Below are positions 24,945-33,581 of a stretch of DNA of 64,000 bases, in pieces (the first letter of the stretch is position 1; every line of letters starts with the position of its first letter). Under the pieces are notes generated by a model, which was not told where the DNA came from, made no database searches, and was given only the letters and a program-made list of their open reading frames with translations. This stretch comes from Actinoallomurus liliacearum (GTDB lineage Bacteria; Actinomycetota; Actinomycetes; Streptosporangiales; Streptosporangiaceae). Location of the stretch: contig NZ_BAABHJ010000040.1 in NCBI RefSeq assembly GCF_039542035.1, positions 682,001 to 746,000 on the forward strand. The letters are read 5' to 3'. A program made the translations under genes and the position numbers.

Positions 24945-26777
24945 ATGGGGCACTACAAGAGCAACCTGCGTGACATCGAGTTCAACCTCTTCGAGGTCCT
25001 CGGCCGTCAGGAGATCCTGGGCACCGGGCCGTTCGGCGAGGTCGACGAGGACACCGCGCGCAGCGTCCTGGACGAGGTGAACCGCCTCGCCACCGGCGTG
25101 CTCGCCGAGTCCTTCGAGGACGCGGACCGGCACCCGCCCGTGTTCGACCCCGAGACGCACTCGGTCACGATGCCCGAGAGTTTCAAGAAGTCCTTCCGGG
25201 CCTACTTCAACGACGCCGAGTGGTGGCGCCTCGAGCTGCCGACCGAACTCGGCGGCATGAACGCCCCCCGCAGCCTGCACTGGGCCGTCGCGGAGCTCAT
25301 CCTCGGCGCGAACCCGGCCATCTGGATGTTCTCCAGCGGCCCGAGCTTCGCCCAGCTCCTGTGGCGCATCGGCACGCCGGAGCAGAAGAGGCTCGCCGAG
25401 ATGGCGGTCGAGAAGCACTGGGGCTCGACCATGGTGCTGACCGAGCCCGACGCGGGCTCCGACGTGGGCGCCGGCCGTACGAAGGCGATCCAGCAGCCCG
25501 ACGGCACCTGGCACATCGAGGGCGTCAAGCGCTTCATCACCAGCGCCGAGCACGACATGGCCGACAACATCCTGCACTACGTGCTGGCCCGCCCCGAGGG
25601 CGCCAAGCCGGGCACCAAGGGCCTGTCGATGTTCATCGTGCCGAAGTACCTCGTCGACGTCGAGACCGGTGAGCTCGGCGAGCGCAACGGCGCCTACGTC
25701 ACCAACGTCGAGAAGAAGATGGGCCTCAAGGTCTCCACGACCTGCGAGCTCACCTTCGGCGAGAAGCACCCGGCCGTCGGCTACCTCGTGGGCGACGTCC
25801 ACGAGGGCATCAAGCAGATGTTCCTGATCATCGAGCAGGCCCGCATGATGGTCGGCACGAAGGCGATCTCGACGCTGTCCACCGGCTACCTCAACGCGCT
25901 GGAGTACGCCAAGGAACGCGTCCAGGGCGCCGACCTGACCAAGATGGCCGACAAGGCCGCGCCGCGCGTCACCATCACCCACCACCCCGACGTACGCCGC
26001 CTGCTCATGCTGCAGAAGGCCTACGCCGAGGGCATGCGGGCGCTCGTCCTCTACACGGCGACGTACCAGGACAAGGTGCAGCTCGCCGAGGCCGCCGGTG
26101 AGCCGGACAAGCTCGCCGAGAAGGTCAACGACCTGCTGCTGCCCATCGTCAAGGGCGTCGGCTCCGAGCGGGCGTACGAGGTGCTGACCCAGTCGCTGCA
26201 GACCCTCGGCGGCTCCGGCTTCCTGCAGGACTACCCGATCGAGCAGTACATCCGGGACGCCAAGATCGACTCTCTGTACGAGGGCACCACGGCGATCCAG
26301 GGCATGGACTTCTTCTTCCGCAAGATCCTCCGGGACAACGGCGAGGCGCTGCAGCACCTCGCCGGGCAGATCAAGGAGTTCGTGGAGAGCGAGGCGGGCA
26401 ACGGCCGGCTCAAGAAGGAGCGGGCCCTGCTCGGCAAGGCCCTCGAGGACGCCCAGGGCATCCTCAACCCGATGATCGGCTGGGCGCTCGGCTCGATGGA
26501 GCGGTCGGAGGAGATCTACAAGGTCGGCCTCAACACGACCCGCCTCCTCATGGCCCTCGGCGACGTCGTCATCGCCTGGCTGCTCTGCCGTCAGGCGGAG
26601 GTCGCGCTCACCAAGCTGGGCGGCGAGGTCTCCGAGGCCGACAAGGCGTTCTACACCGGCAAGATCGCGGCCGCCCAGTTCTTCTGCGCGACCCAGCTGC
26701 CGAAGCTCGCCGCCGAGCGCGCGATCACCGAGGCCACCACGGCCGACCTGATGGACCTCCCCGAAGAGGCCTTCTGA
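24945..26777 (+). CDS. fadE5: FadE5-type acyl-CoA dehydrogenase
   Basis: 610 aa. N-terminus MGHYKSNLRDIEFNLFEVLG matches the mycobacterial FadE5 start, which is why the ATG at 24945 is chosen over the GTG at 24939. FAD/substrate motifs MVLTEPDAGSDVG and GVKRFITSAE, and the catalytic glutamate segment DSLYEGTTAIQ, are present. The C-terminal extra domain (LKKERALLGKAL to the end) is the pfam12806-type extension. It oxidises acyl-CoA to trans-2-enoyl-CoA with FAD in fatty-acid beta-oxidation. Monocistronic, followed by a hairpin. Confidence 0.95.
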   Translation: MGHYKSNLRDIEFNLFEVLGRQEILGTGPFGEVDEDTARSVLDEVNRLATGVLAESFEDADRHPPVFDPETHSVTMPESFKKSFRAYFNDAEWWRLELPTELGGMNAPRSLHWAVAELILGANPAIWMFSSGPSFAQLLWRIGTPEQKRLAEMAVEKHWGSTMVLTEPDAGSDVGAGRTKAIQQPDGTWHIEGVKRFITSAEHDMADNILHYVLARPEGAKPGTKGLSMFIVPKYLVDVETGELGERNGAYVTNVEKKMGLKVSTTCELTFGEKHPAVGYLVGDVHEGIKQMFLIIEQARMMVGTKAISTLSTGYLNALEYAKERVQGADLTKMADKAAPRVTITHHPDVRRLLMLQKAYAEGMRALVLYTATYQDKVQLAEAAGEPDKLAEKVNDLLLPIVKGVGSERAYEVLTQSLQTLGGSGFLQDYPIEQYIRDAKIDSLYEGTTAIQGMDFFFRKILRDNGEALQHLAGQIKEFVESEAGNGRLKKERALLGKALEDAQGILNPMIGWALGSMERSEEIYKVGLNTTRLLMALGDVVIAWLLCRQAEVALTKLGGEVSEADKAFYTGKIAAAQFFCATQLPKLAAERAITEATTADLMDLPEEAF

Positions 26778-26801
26778 CCCAGACCACCTGACGTGCGCTC
26801 A

Positions 26802-26838
26802 GAGGTCCCGCCGCCGATCGAATCGGCGGCGGGACCTC
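26802..26838 (+). terminator. Hairpin terminator after fadE5
   Basis: 17-bp stem (26802-26818 with 26822-26838) and a 3-nt loop, 24 bp past the fadE5 stop. Confidence 0.82.
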
Positions 26839-27181
26839 CGCTTCGCAGGTACGACCGGCCACCAGGCCACCTTCCTGCGAGAAGGCCGAAACGCGCAAAG
26901 TAATACATGCCGGGTTCGCCGGAACGTCCAGGCCGGACTGAAAGACACGGCAGACGCGAGCCCACCCTCCGGACAGAAGCCCCACAATGCGCATCCGACG
27001 CCTGTTGCCGAGCTTTCGGTACGCCGAGACGGGGCGGCGCGGGGAACACAGCCGTCCAAGGGCGTGATCCCTGGTGATCGGTGTCGATAGGACGCAGCAG
27101 ACGCCAGTGATCAGAGGTGCCCCCGGTCGTCAGCGAGCCGATGGCGGAATCGCTGTCCGATGTTCCTGGTTGGATGGCCAT
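26839..27181. other. Intergenic stretch without a convincing gene
   Basis: 343 bp between the fadE5 terminator and the quinone-oxidoreductase start. Open frames on both strands lack family-like residues, ribosome sites and consistent codon use. Base composition is slightly less GC-rich than the flanks. I see no RNA structure or strong promoter. Confidence 0.6.
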
Positions 27182-28165
27182 GTGCGTGCGATTCGCTTCA
27201 CGCGGTTCGGAGGGCCCGAGGTTCTCACGGTGTCCGAAATTTCCGAGCCGGTGCCCCAGACGGGCCAGTTGTCCGTGCGAGTCACGGCGGCGGGCGTCAA
27301 CTACGCCGACATCCTGCGTGCGGCGGGCACGTACTCGGGTGGTGTGGAGCTTCCCTTCATCCCCGGCAGTGAGGTCATCGGCTCGGCGACGGACGGCCGC
27401 CGGGTCATGGGTTTCACCTTCGACGGGGGCGGCTTCGCCGAGCACACGCTCCTGGACGCCGCCGAGGTGGTCGAGGTACCGGACGAGGTGGCCGATGGGG
27501 CGGCGCTCGCCCTGCTGGTCCAAGGACTGACCGCCTGGCACCTGCTGCGTTCATCGGCGCGGATCGCAGCAGGCGAGTCCGTGGCCGTGAACGCCGCGGC
27601 CGGCGGAGTCGGGACGCTCGCGGTGCAACTGGCCCGCGAGTTCGGCGCGTCCCGTGTCATAGCGACGGCCTCGTCCGCTGACAAGCGGGCTCTCGCACTC
27701 GAACTCGGCGCCGATGCCGCGGTGGACAGCGACCCCGACGGCTATCCCGAACGCGTCCGGGAGGCGAATGACGGCCGACCGGTGGACATCGTCCTCGACG
27801 CGAACGGCGGACCTGCCATCGCCGCCGGCCTCGACGCTCTCGCGCAGTTCGGCCGCCTGGTGAGCTACGGCGACGCGTCCCGCGAAGGCCGCCCGCCCAT
27901 CGACCCCGGATCGCTCGCCGAACGCAACCTGTCCGTGTCGGCCTTCTGGCTACGCCCGGCACTCACCCTGCCCGGCGCCTACCACGAGCCACTCCGGGAA
28001 CTACTCGCCCTGACCGCACAGGGCCGGCTCCGCCCGGTCGTCGGCTCCGAGTACCCCCTCAGCGAAGCGCGCCGAGCATTCGAAGACGTGGCGGCCCGCC
28101 GCACGAAAGGCAAGGTCGTGCTGCGGGTCGGCGACCGGATCGGCCAGGTGCCGTCCGGCGGGTGA
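27182..28165 (+). CDS. Quinone oxidoreductase-like zinc-independent MDR enzyme
   Basis: 327 aa from the GTG at 27182 (VRAIRFTRFGGPEVL). GroES-like N-terminal fold with GVNYADILRAAGTY, then a Rossmann domain with NAAAGGVGTLAVQLAREFGA binding NADPH. The catalytic-zinc cysteine and histidine of alcohol dehydrogenases are absent, as in QOR/zeta-crystallin. Probable NADPH-dependent reduction of quinones or enones. Upstream ribosome site is weak. It converges with the second WXG cassette. Confidence 0.9.
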   Translation: MRAIRFTRFGGPEVLTVSEISEPVPQTGQLSVRVTAAGVNYADILRAAGTYSGGVELPFIPGSEVIGSATDGRRVMGFTFDGGGFAEHTLLDAAEVVEVPDEVADGAALALLVQGLTAWHLLRSSARIAAGESVAVNAAAGGVGTLAVQLAREFGASRVIATASSADKRALALELGADAAVDSDPDGYPERVREANDGRPVDIVLDANGGPAIAAGLDALAQFGRLVSYGDASREGRPPIDPGSLAERNLSVSAFWLRPALTLPGAYHEPLRELLALTAQGRLRPVVGSEYPLSEARRAFEDVAARRTKGKVVLRVGDRIGQVPSGG

Positions 28166-28183
28166 CTGCGGACGCAGGAGGCG

Positions 28184-28570
28184 TCATGAGTCGTCCCGTG
28201 CCCAGCCGTAGCGGGACTCGTAGTCGTCCCTTTCATTCCCGACCTCTGGCCGGTGGCTGAGGCCTGCCTTCTGGACCTCGTGAGTACTTTTCACCTCGGC
28301 GTGCTCATATCGATCGGCCGTCGTGTACACGGCCTCCCGGTTCTGTATGAGTGTGATCGTGTCATCGTTCAGCTTTAGGATCGTCTGGGCGCGGGACTTC
28401 TCGTACTCCTGGCGAAGTCCCAACTCCTCGCCGATTTCACCGAAACAGTTCTCTGGCAGGTAAGCGGTGTCAAGGATCGCTGGCGCCTCTGACCAAAAGT
28501 TCACTGCATCATTTATATTGTCGCCACTCTTGCGGATTTGGCTTGCCTGGAACTTGAGGTTCGGCGACAT
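28184..28570 (-). CDS. Small helical ESX-associated protein (cassette 2)
   Basis: 128 aa. Two-helix WXG-like shape: KFQASQIRKSGDNINDAVNFWSEAPAIL with FWSEA at the turn position, then a long helix ending in DRYEHAEVK and a charged tail. Resembles EspC-like/WXG100-related proteins found with type VII systems. Last gene of a five-gene low-GC operon. SD AAGGAG about 10 nt before the ATG. Confidence 0.55.
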   Translation of the reverse strand: MSPNLKFQASQIRKSGDNINDAVNFWSEAPAILDTAYLPENCFGEIGEELGLRQEYEKSRAQTILKLNDDTITLIQNREAVYTTADRYEHAEVKSTHEVQKAGLSHRPEVGNERDDYESRYGWARDDS

Positions 28571-28600
28571 TGTGCCGTCTCTCCTTATTCTTAATCTAAG

Positions 28601-29179
28601 TCAGCCGGGCATATTCTTGAGAGCCTGTTCGGCTAGCTGCCTGGTCACCGGACCTGCTTGGCTGATGCGGCTCTGCTCTGGTGTCGTTCGGGAAAGCCTG
28701 GTTGTACCCCAATAGATGAGCACATGGAGATTTCCGTGCATGATATCGATATTCTGTCGATCGCGCTCTTGGCAGAAAGTGCCGACAGTGGTTGTCACCT
28801 TTTCGGGGCAGTTTCCGCTGCCGGGAAGGCTTGGGAATTTGGCGTTCGGTTCGCGCGGGCGAAGGTCTGATATCGAGACTCGCACGCTGGCCGTACCCTC
28901 ACTGCCATCGCGACTCAGCCACGAGCATTGCTGAAAATAGGGCTGGCTCTCTTTCTTGGGCTTGACGGACGCCAATTGATGGAGCCGGGAGATGTTTCCT
29001 GGGTCGACGATGGTGCATGCGTCAGGAGCGTCATAGATGGTCATCGGCGGCGGTACGGTGACCGAGCCGGCTGGCGTATGCGATGACTCTGTTCCTCGGG
29101 GCGTCGGCGTCTTGCCCGTCGCACACCCGGCGAGTGCAAGCGCAAGGAAGCCGAAACATGTGACTGCTCTTTTGTTCAT
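28601..29179 (-). CDS. DUF3558-like lipoprotein (cassette 2)
   Basis: 192 aa. Signal with lipobox LAGC (Cys19), a Pro/Thr/Ser linker, then a globular domain with DACTIVDPGNISRL, QQCSW and CPEKV cysteines and a closing LAEQALKNM helix. This order of DAC-xxxDP and CSW is typical of actinobacterial DUF3558 lipoproteins. The start is 14 bp past the stop of the frameshifted WXG gene and has no SD, so translation probably depended on that gene. Confidence 0.75.
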   Translation of the reverse strand: MNKRAVTCFGFLALALAGCATGKTPTPRGTESSHTPAGSVTVPPPMTIYDAPDACTIVDPGNISRLHQLASVKPKKESQPYFQQCSWLSRDGSEGTASVRVSISDLRPREPNAKFPSLPGSGNCPEKVTTTVGTFCQERDRQNIDIMHGNLHVLIYWGTTRLSRTTPEQSRISQAGPVTRQLAEQALKNMPG

Positions 29180-29193
29180 TTTCTGATGCAGGC

Positions 29194-29882
29194 TTACTGG
29201 TAGATCCAGCGTTTCGGGTTCTGGATACTGCTTGACATCTCTGCCGGCGGCTTTAGTTTTGCCAGCTCATTGGCGAACTTTGCCAGTCCCACCTTCTGGC
29301 TCTCGACGGCCGACCTCAGTTTCGTGTCCGTCGTATTTATCGCGTTGATGTAGTCGGTTAGCGCTGCGATGATGCTTGGCTTGTCGTCCTTCTTTGCGCC
29401 GGTGAGGCCGAGCCCAAGGCTGGTTGGATACGAGAGGCCGCCAGTGTGGTGAGGTCTACCGCCGAGTTGTAAGTATTCGTTACTTGTACGGACAGATCAA
29501 GAAGTGCCATTTCTGCGCCAAGAAGTGCGGCAGCGTTTCCGCCGGCCACCTGCATATTCCTTCCCATCAACTTGTCGAATGCGCTGTAGGCGGGGCCTGA
29601 CCAGTCGGATTGGAGTGCATTCGAGGCGAGGAAAAGTGGATTCTCGCAGTCGCTCAGCTTCAGTGCGGCTTCGCGCCACTTTTCGGCAGCGGTGAGTACT
29701 GCGTTGGCGTCGCCTTTCATTTTCTTTGCAGTCTCAATGGCCGTCAATCCCCCCATGATATTCACCACAAAGACTCCGGCGCGGATGATGTTCTCGGATT
29801 TCAGTGACCAGAGTTTTGCGGTCGCGTGGGCGCCGCCGAGCCTTGCGGATACCTTCCCTTTCGCTTTCGGCTTGGGAACCAT
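29194..29882 (-). pseudogene. WXG-type protein gene broken by a one-base frameshift
   Basis: The frame from ATG 29882 (SD AAGGAA) encodes a WXG protein with SDWSGPAYSAF, then changes into a low-complexity tail (SASPAQRRTTSQASSQR) stopping at 29358. In the neighbouring frame, from about 29430 down to TAA at 29196-29194, there is a coherent helical tail: SLGLGLTGAKKDDKPSIIAA and further on KVGLAKFANELAKLKPP. Adding one base near 29430 restores a 229-aa protein and reduces the gap to the next gene to 14 bp, as expected in this operon. Could be a true mutation, a phase-variable site or a sequencing error. Confidence 0.7.
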
Positions 29883-29926
29883 TGCCGAGTTCCTTTCAGT
29901 GCGGTAGTCGAAGGGGGTCTCTGGAT

Positions 29927-30298
29927 CTATCGACTGATGTGGGATGCGGTAGTCTCGTCGAAGACTTTGGCTAGGGCTTCGGCGAGTTTGGTCTCGGCTC
30001 TGGAAAGCGCGTCAAGAATTCGTTCACCCAGCTTAGATGTATCTGAAACCGCTACTTTAGCCTGGTTGAGATTAATGATTATTCGGTGATCGGCCGTTAC
30101 TGTGACCACGCCAAGGTCTGGAGATATTTGGGCCTTGACGGCCAATTTTTTCAAGCTCGCGGTTATCCGCTCCCGCTTTACGAGGAGTTCCTCGCTCGCG
30201 TTCACGAGATGCTCGGTTCGGCGGGATGCAGAATGCAACTCCGCGCGGAGCTCGTTGTTGCGTCGAATGGCGCGCTGGAAGTCGTCCGGCTGCGTCAT
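29927..30298 (-). CDS. YbaB/EbfC-like protein (cassette 2)
   Basis: 123 aa: helix (FQRAIRRNNELRAELHSASR), strand pair with GVVTVTADHRIIINLNQAKV, then helix (LGERILDALSRAETKLAEAL). This is the YbaB order. The ATGA overlap with the upstream gene couples translation. Two YbaB-like genes in tandem may form a heteromer. Lower GC than flanking DNA. Confidence 0.68.
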   Translation of the reverse strand: MTQPDDFQRAIRRNNELRAELHSASRRTEHLVNASEELLVKRERITASLKKLAVKAQISPDLGVVTVTADHRIIINLNQAKVAVSDTSKLGERILDALSRAETKLAEALAKVFDETTASHISR

Positions 30299-30843
30299 CC
30301 CGTATCGCCTCCCACTGGGGCCCGTTGTTCGAGCGCGGCTTCAAGCCGCTGCCGGCGTGTCGCAACCTGCTGCCGGGCGCCCATGATCAGTGCTGCGATG
30401 TAGTCACCCAGTCGATGGCCATCCGGGCCCTTGACGGCGCTCGGATCGATGTCCAGCGATAGGGGGCGGCCGTCTCCTGCAACCACCAGCCGCAGCAGAC
30501 CGTCCGGCGACTTCTTCGCGAAGCGTTCAGCCGCCAGCCTCTCTTCCAGTTTCGCGTACTGCGCGGCCCGTTCGGCGAGTTCGGCGAGGACGTCGGTCAG
30601 CGATGGTCCGTCTGCCGCATCCCTTTCACCGGTGTCGAGGAGCGACTGATCCGTGTCGGCGTATCTCGGGTCGTCACGGGTCCCGTCGGCGCTTTCCGGC
30701 TTCTGGGCATCAGCCGGTTCAGGCGTGTCTTCCCGTCGAGGCGCGCGTGCGGCCAGGCGTGCTCGAATCTCGTCCGGGGACGTCGGTGGATCGGCGACGC
30801 TCTTGTTGAGGAACTCGTCGAGTGAACCCGGACCCTCACCCAT
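30295..30843 (-). CDS. YbaB-like protein with acidic N-terminal region (cassette 2)
   Basis: 182 aa from ATG 30843 (MGEGPGSLDEFLNKS), preferred over upstream starts because the preceding residues look non-coding. An acidic disordered region (about 30-75) is followed by a helix, the strand segment DGLLRLVVAGDGRPLSLDID and a C-terminal helix, a diverged YbaB core. First gene of the cassette. Confidence 0.62.
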   Translation of the reverse strand: MGEGPGSLDEFLNKSVADPPTSPDEIRARLAARAPRREDTPEPADAQKPESADGTRDDPRYADTDQSLLDTGERDAADGPSLTDVLAELAERAAQYAKLEERLAAERFAKKSPDGLLRLVVAGDGRPLSLDIDPSAVKGPDGHRLGDYIAALIMGARQQVATRRQRLEAALEQRAPVGGDTG

Positions 30844-31099
30844 GGCAATCCACCCCGTCACGTTGCTCGGCCCCGTGAAGCCGCGGCAGAGCCGCAGGCG
30901 TACGGCCATGTTGCTCGATACGCCGTTCACAGGCAACCGGATGAATTACTTACAGTCCGCACAGCAATATTTCGGTCAGGTCCTGTCCTGCCGTGTCTTT
31001 CGCCGAGCATGTACCGCGCGGCGGTCGGCCGGAGTCCGGAACGCGGGACGGTGGAGAAAAGGCGTTGAGGGGTCGGCGGTTTGTCGGGAGACTAAGTGG

Positions 31100-31525
31100 G
31101 TGAACGCGCGGCGGTTCGTCTTTCTTGATCCCGATGGCATGGACGACGGGTGGCTGTATGTCGTCGTCGAGGCGCCGACCGGGGTCTTCTACCAGCAGCA
31201 GTACGGCGGAACCGCCTGCCGCCAGGGTCAGCTCGAGGGCTACCTGGTGCCCGTGTTCGGGCCGGACGCGCTGGACGCGCTGGGAGAGCTGTTCGTGAGG
31301 CACTTCCGGGGCGCGGGCACCTGGAATCACCGCTGGTCGGGCGATGAGGTCGCCACGTTGCGGCCGATCGTCGCGGGCATCACCTTCTGGGCGTGCGACG
31401 GAGTCAACGACCATCCCCATGACCTGCGGCTCGACGACGCCCGGATCGCCGAGGCGGACGAGGCGTGGATCCCGGTCCGGACACCGGACGGACCAGGCGT
31501 CCTGATGTGGAGCAACTCCGACTGA
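31100..31525 (+). CDS. Hypothetical protein, possibly DUF6210-like
   Basis: 141 aa from the GTG at 31100; GGGAG lies about 11 nt upstream, so the start is uncertain. Strand-rich N-terminus with LYVVVEAPTGVFYQQQYGG and ACRQGQLEGYLVPV, then a helix around LDALGELFVRHFRGAG, and an acidic C-terminal half. From memory the TGVxYxQQxGGxxC pattern fits DUF6210. No enzymatic motif, signal or TM. It ends 5 bp from the convergent LysR gene. Confidence 0.6.
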   Translation: MNARRFVFLDPDGMDDGWLYVVVEAPTGVFYQQQYGGTACRQGQLEGYLVPVFGPDALDALGELFVRHFRGAGTWNHRWSGDEVATLRPIVAGITFWACDGVNDHPHDLRLDDARIAEADEAWIPVRTPDGPGVLMWSNSD

Positions 31526-31529
31526 TCGA

Positions 31530-32486
31530 TCAGCGGTTCGGGGTGTAGACCACCGACCACGGGCGCGGCGCGTCCGGGGCGGGCGGCGTGGCCGGGTTGC
31601 CCTCGCCGGTGAGGACGGCCTCCGCCAGGGCACCGAATCTCGGTGCGGCCGGATGGGCCGTGTCGGCGGGCCAGGCGGCGGACATGCCGCGGCGCAGCGG
31701 ATCGCCGGCCAGCGGGCGCCAGGCGACGCGCGGCTCGCGGCGGGCCAGTGCCTCCTGCTCGAATGCGACGCCATGCCCGCTCAGTACCAGGCCGAGCAGG
31801 AACTCCGGATTACGGGCATGGCGGATGCGCGCGGGCGTGAAGCCGTCGGCCCGGCACACGTCGAGCACATGGTCGTGCCAACCCGGTGCGGTCGCCCGGG
31901 GGGCGAGGACGAGGTCGTGGCCGGCCAGGTCGCACAGCCCGATCTCGCGTAGCCGCGCCAGCGGCGACGTACGGGGCAGCACGATGCCCAGCGTCACCTC
32001 CACGGTCGGGCCGAAGCGCAGGTCGGCGGCGTCCACGGGATGGTGTACGAGTCCGACGTCGAGTTGCGCCGAGGCGAGCAGACGCAGTTGCTCGGCCGTG
32101 GTCAGCTCCTGAAGGTCGACGTCGAGTTCCGGGACCTCGTCGGTGATGCGCCGGGACAGCGCCTGCAACGCCACGGCCGGCGTTTCCGGAGGGACGCCGG
32201 CACGCAGGACGCCCAGCGCTCCGTCACCCGCCTTCCGCATGAGCGTGCGCAGGCGTTCCTCCCTGGCCAGGAGCTCGCGCGCTTCGTCGAGGAGCAGGTG
32301 CCCGGCCGTCGTGAGCCGCACCTGTCGCCGGGAACGGTCGAACAGCTCGACTCCGAGCTCGCGCTCCAGCCGCTGGACCGACTGGCTCAGTGGCGGCTGC
32401 GCGATCCCGATGACCTCCGCGGCACGGCCGAAGTGCAGTTCCTCCGCGGTGACGACGAAGTACCGCAGGTGCCGGGAAAGGTCCAC
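31530..32486 (-). CDS. LysR-family transcriptional regulator
   Basis: 318 aa. Winged helix at about 4-63 (AAEVIGIAQPPLSQSVQRLE), then the LysR substrate-binding domain with two Rossmann-like lobes and a proline-rich C-terminal tail. Divergent from the serine-hydrolase gene at 32556 with 69 bp between, the arrangement seen for AmpR/AmpC. It likely controls that gene and itself. The intergenic region has ATAG-N8-CTAT at 32496-32511. Confidence 0.92.
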   Translation of the reverse strand: MDLSRHLRYFVVTAEELHFGRAAEVIGIAQPPLSQSVQRLERELGVELFDRSRRQVRLTTAGHLLLDEARELLAREERLRTLMRKAGDGALGVLRAGVPPETPAVALQALSRRITDEVPELDVDLQELTTAEQLRLLASAQLDVGLVHHPVDAADLRFGPTVEVTLGIVLPRTSPLARLREIGLCDLAGHDLVLAPRATAPGWHDHVLDVCRADGFTPARIRHARNPEFLLGLVLSGHGVAFEQEALARREPRVAWRPLAGDPLRRGMSAAWPADTAHPAAPRFGALAEAVLTGEGNPATPPAPDAPRPWSVVYTPNR

Positions 32487-32495
32487 GCCGACACC

Positions 32496-32511
32496 ATAGG
32501 CGGTCGGCTAT
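32496..32511. promoter_or_regulatory. Candidate LysR operator
   Basis: Dyad ATAG (32496-32499), 8 nt, CTAT (32508-32511), in the 69-bp gap between the LysR gene and its divergent neighbour. The T-to-A spacing is 12, one more than the usual LysR T-N11-A, so the call is tentative. Confidence 0.35.
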
Positions 32512-32555
32512 CACTCGAACGCGGACCGGGCCGACCACTCCGATAGCGTGGGCGA

Positions 32556-33470
32556 GTGCGGACGGAGGAGCTGATCACCCAGACGTTCGCCAAGGCCTCG
32601 GCGACCGCCCGCCTTCACGTGGTCGATATTCGCGACGGCCGGCAGATCGGCGTGCGCCCCGACGAGCAGGTGGTCATCGCCTCGGTCTTCAAGATCCTGC
32701 TGGTGCTCGAGTTCGCCCGGCAGGTGGTCGCCGGGCAACTCGACCCCGCTGAGCGCGTCGTCGTACGGGCCCGGGACCGGCTCGGCGGCTGGGGGCTGGC
32801 CGGCTGCGCGGACGACGCCGAGGTGTCGCTCCGCGATCTGGCGTACTTCACGATGTCGGTCAGCGACAACACGGCGGCCGACCTGCTGCTGCGCCGTGTC
32901 GGGCCGGACACCCCGGCCCTGCTGGCGGCGGAGCTGGGCCTGACGCGCACGCGGCTGATCGGCGGCCCGCGCGAACTCCTGGAGTCGATGTTCGCCGACG
33001 TCGGCGCCCGGACGGACGCGGAGTTCGCCCGCATCTTCGCGACCCTCTCGGAGGAGCGGGTCCGAGGCCTGAGCGTGCTGGATCCGGAGCGCACCACCTC
33101 CAGCACGGCACGGGAGATCACCCGGCTGTTGAGCCTGATCTGGCGGGACGAGGCGGGTCCGGCGCCGGCGTGCGCGATGGTGCGGGACCTGATGGGACGT
33201 CAGATCTTCTGGACGCGGCTCCCCGCCGGATTCCCGTCCGAGGTGCGCGTGCCCGCCAAAACGGGGACGCTGCCGGGCCTGCACATCGAGGCCGGCGTCG
33301 CCGAGTACCCCGATGGGGGACGGTACGCCATCGCGATGTTCGCGCGGACGGAACGGCTCGGCACCCGCAGCCTGGACGTGGACCTGGCGATGGGCGACGC
33401 CGCGCGCATCGCGGTGGAGGCGCTTCGGTCGAGCGACGCGCGTGGTCATACCGCCGCCGACCTGGCCTGA
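32556..33470 (+). CDS. Class A beta-lactamase-like serine hydrolase
   Basis: 304 aa. SVFK (S43, K46), SDN (103-105) and KTG (235-237) are all present, the three class A/PBP motifs. A clear signal peptide is absent from the chosen GTG start, and no convincing EPELN omega loop is seen, so it may be a cytoplasmic esterase or peptidase-like relative rather than a true beta-lactamase. No SD; perhaps leaderless. Divergent from a LysR gene. Confidence 0.85.
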   Translation: MRTEELITQTFAKASATARLHVVDIRDGRQIGVRPDEQVVIASVFKILLVLEFARQVVAGQLDPAERVVVRARDRLGGWGLAGCADDAEVSLRDLAYFTMSVSDNTAADLLLRRVGPDTPALLAAELGLTRTRLIGGPRELLESMFADVGARTDAEFARIFATLSEERVRGLSVLDPERTTSSTAREITRLLSLIWRDEAGPAPACAMVRDLMGRQIFWTRLPAGFPSEVRVPAKTGTLPGLHIEAGVAEYPDGGRYAIAMFARTERLGTRSLDVDLAMGDAARIAVEALRSSDARGHTAADLA

Positions 33471-33581
33471 TATCCGTCCGCGTATCCACGGCTAGCCGGG
33501 ACGATCTTGGACGTGGGCGGACGCCTGATGGTTGAGTCTGCGCTGATCAGTCGCTCAGCCGACCCGAAAGGGGAGATCAGC

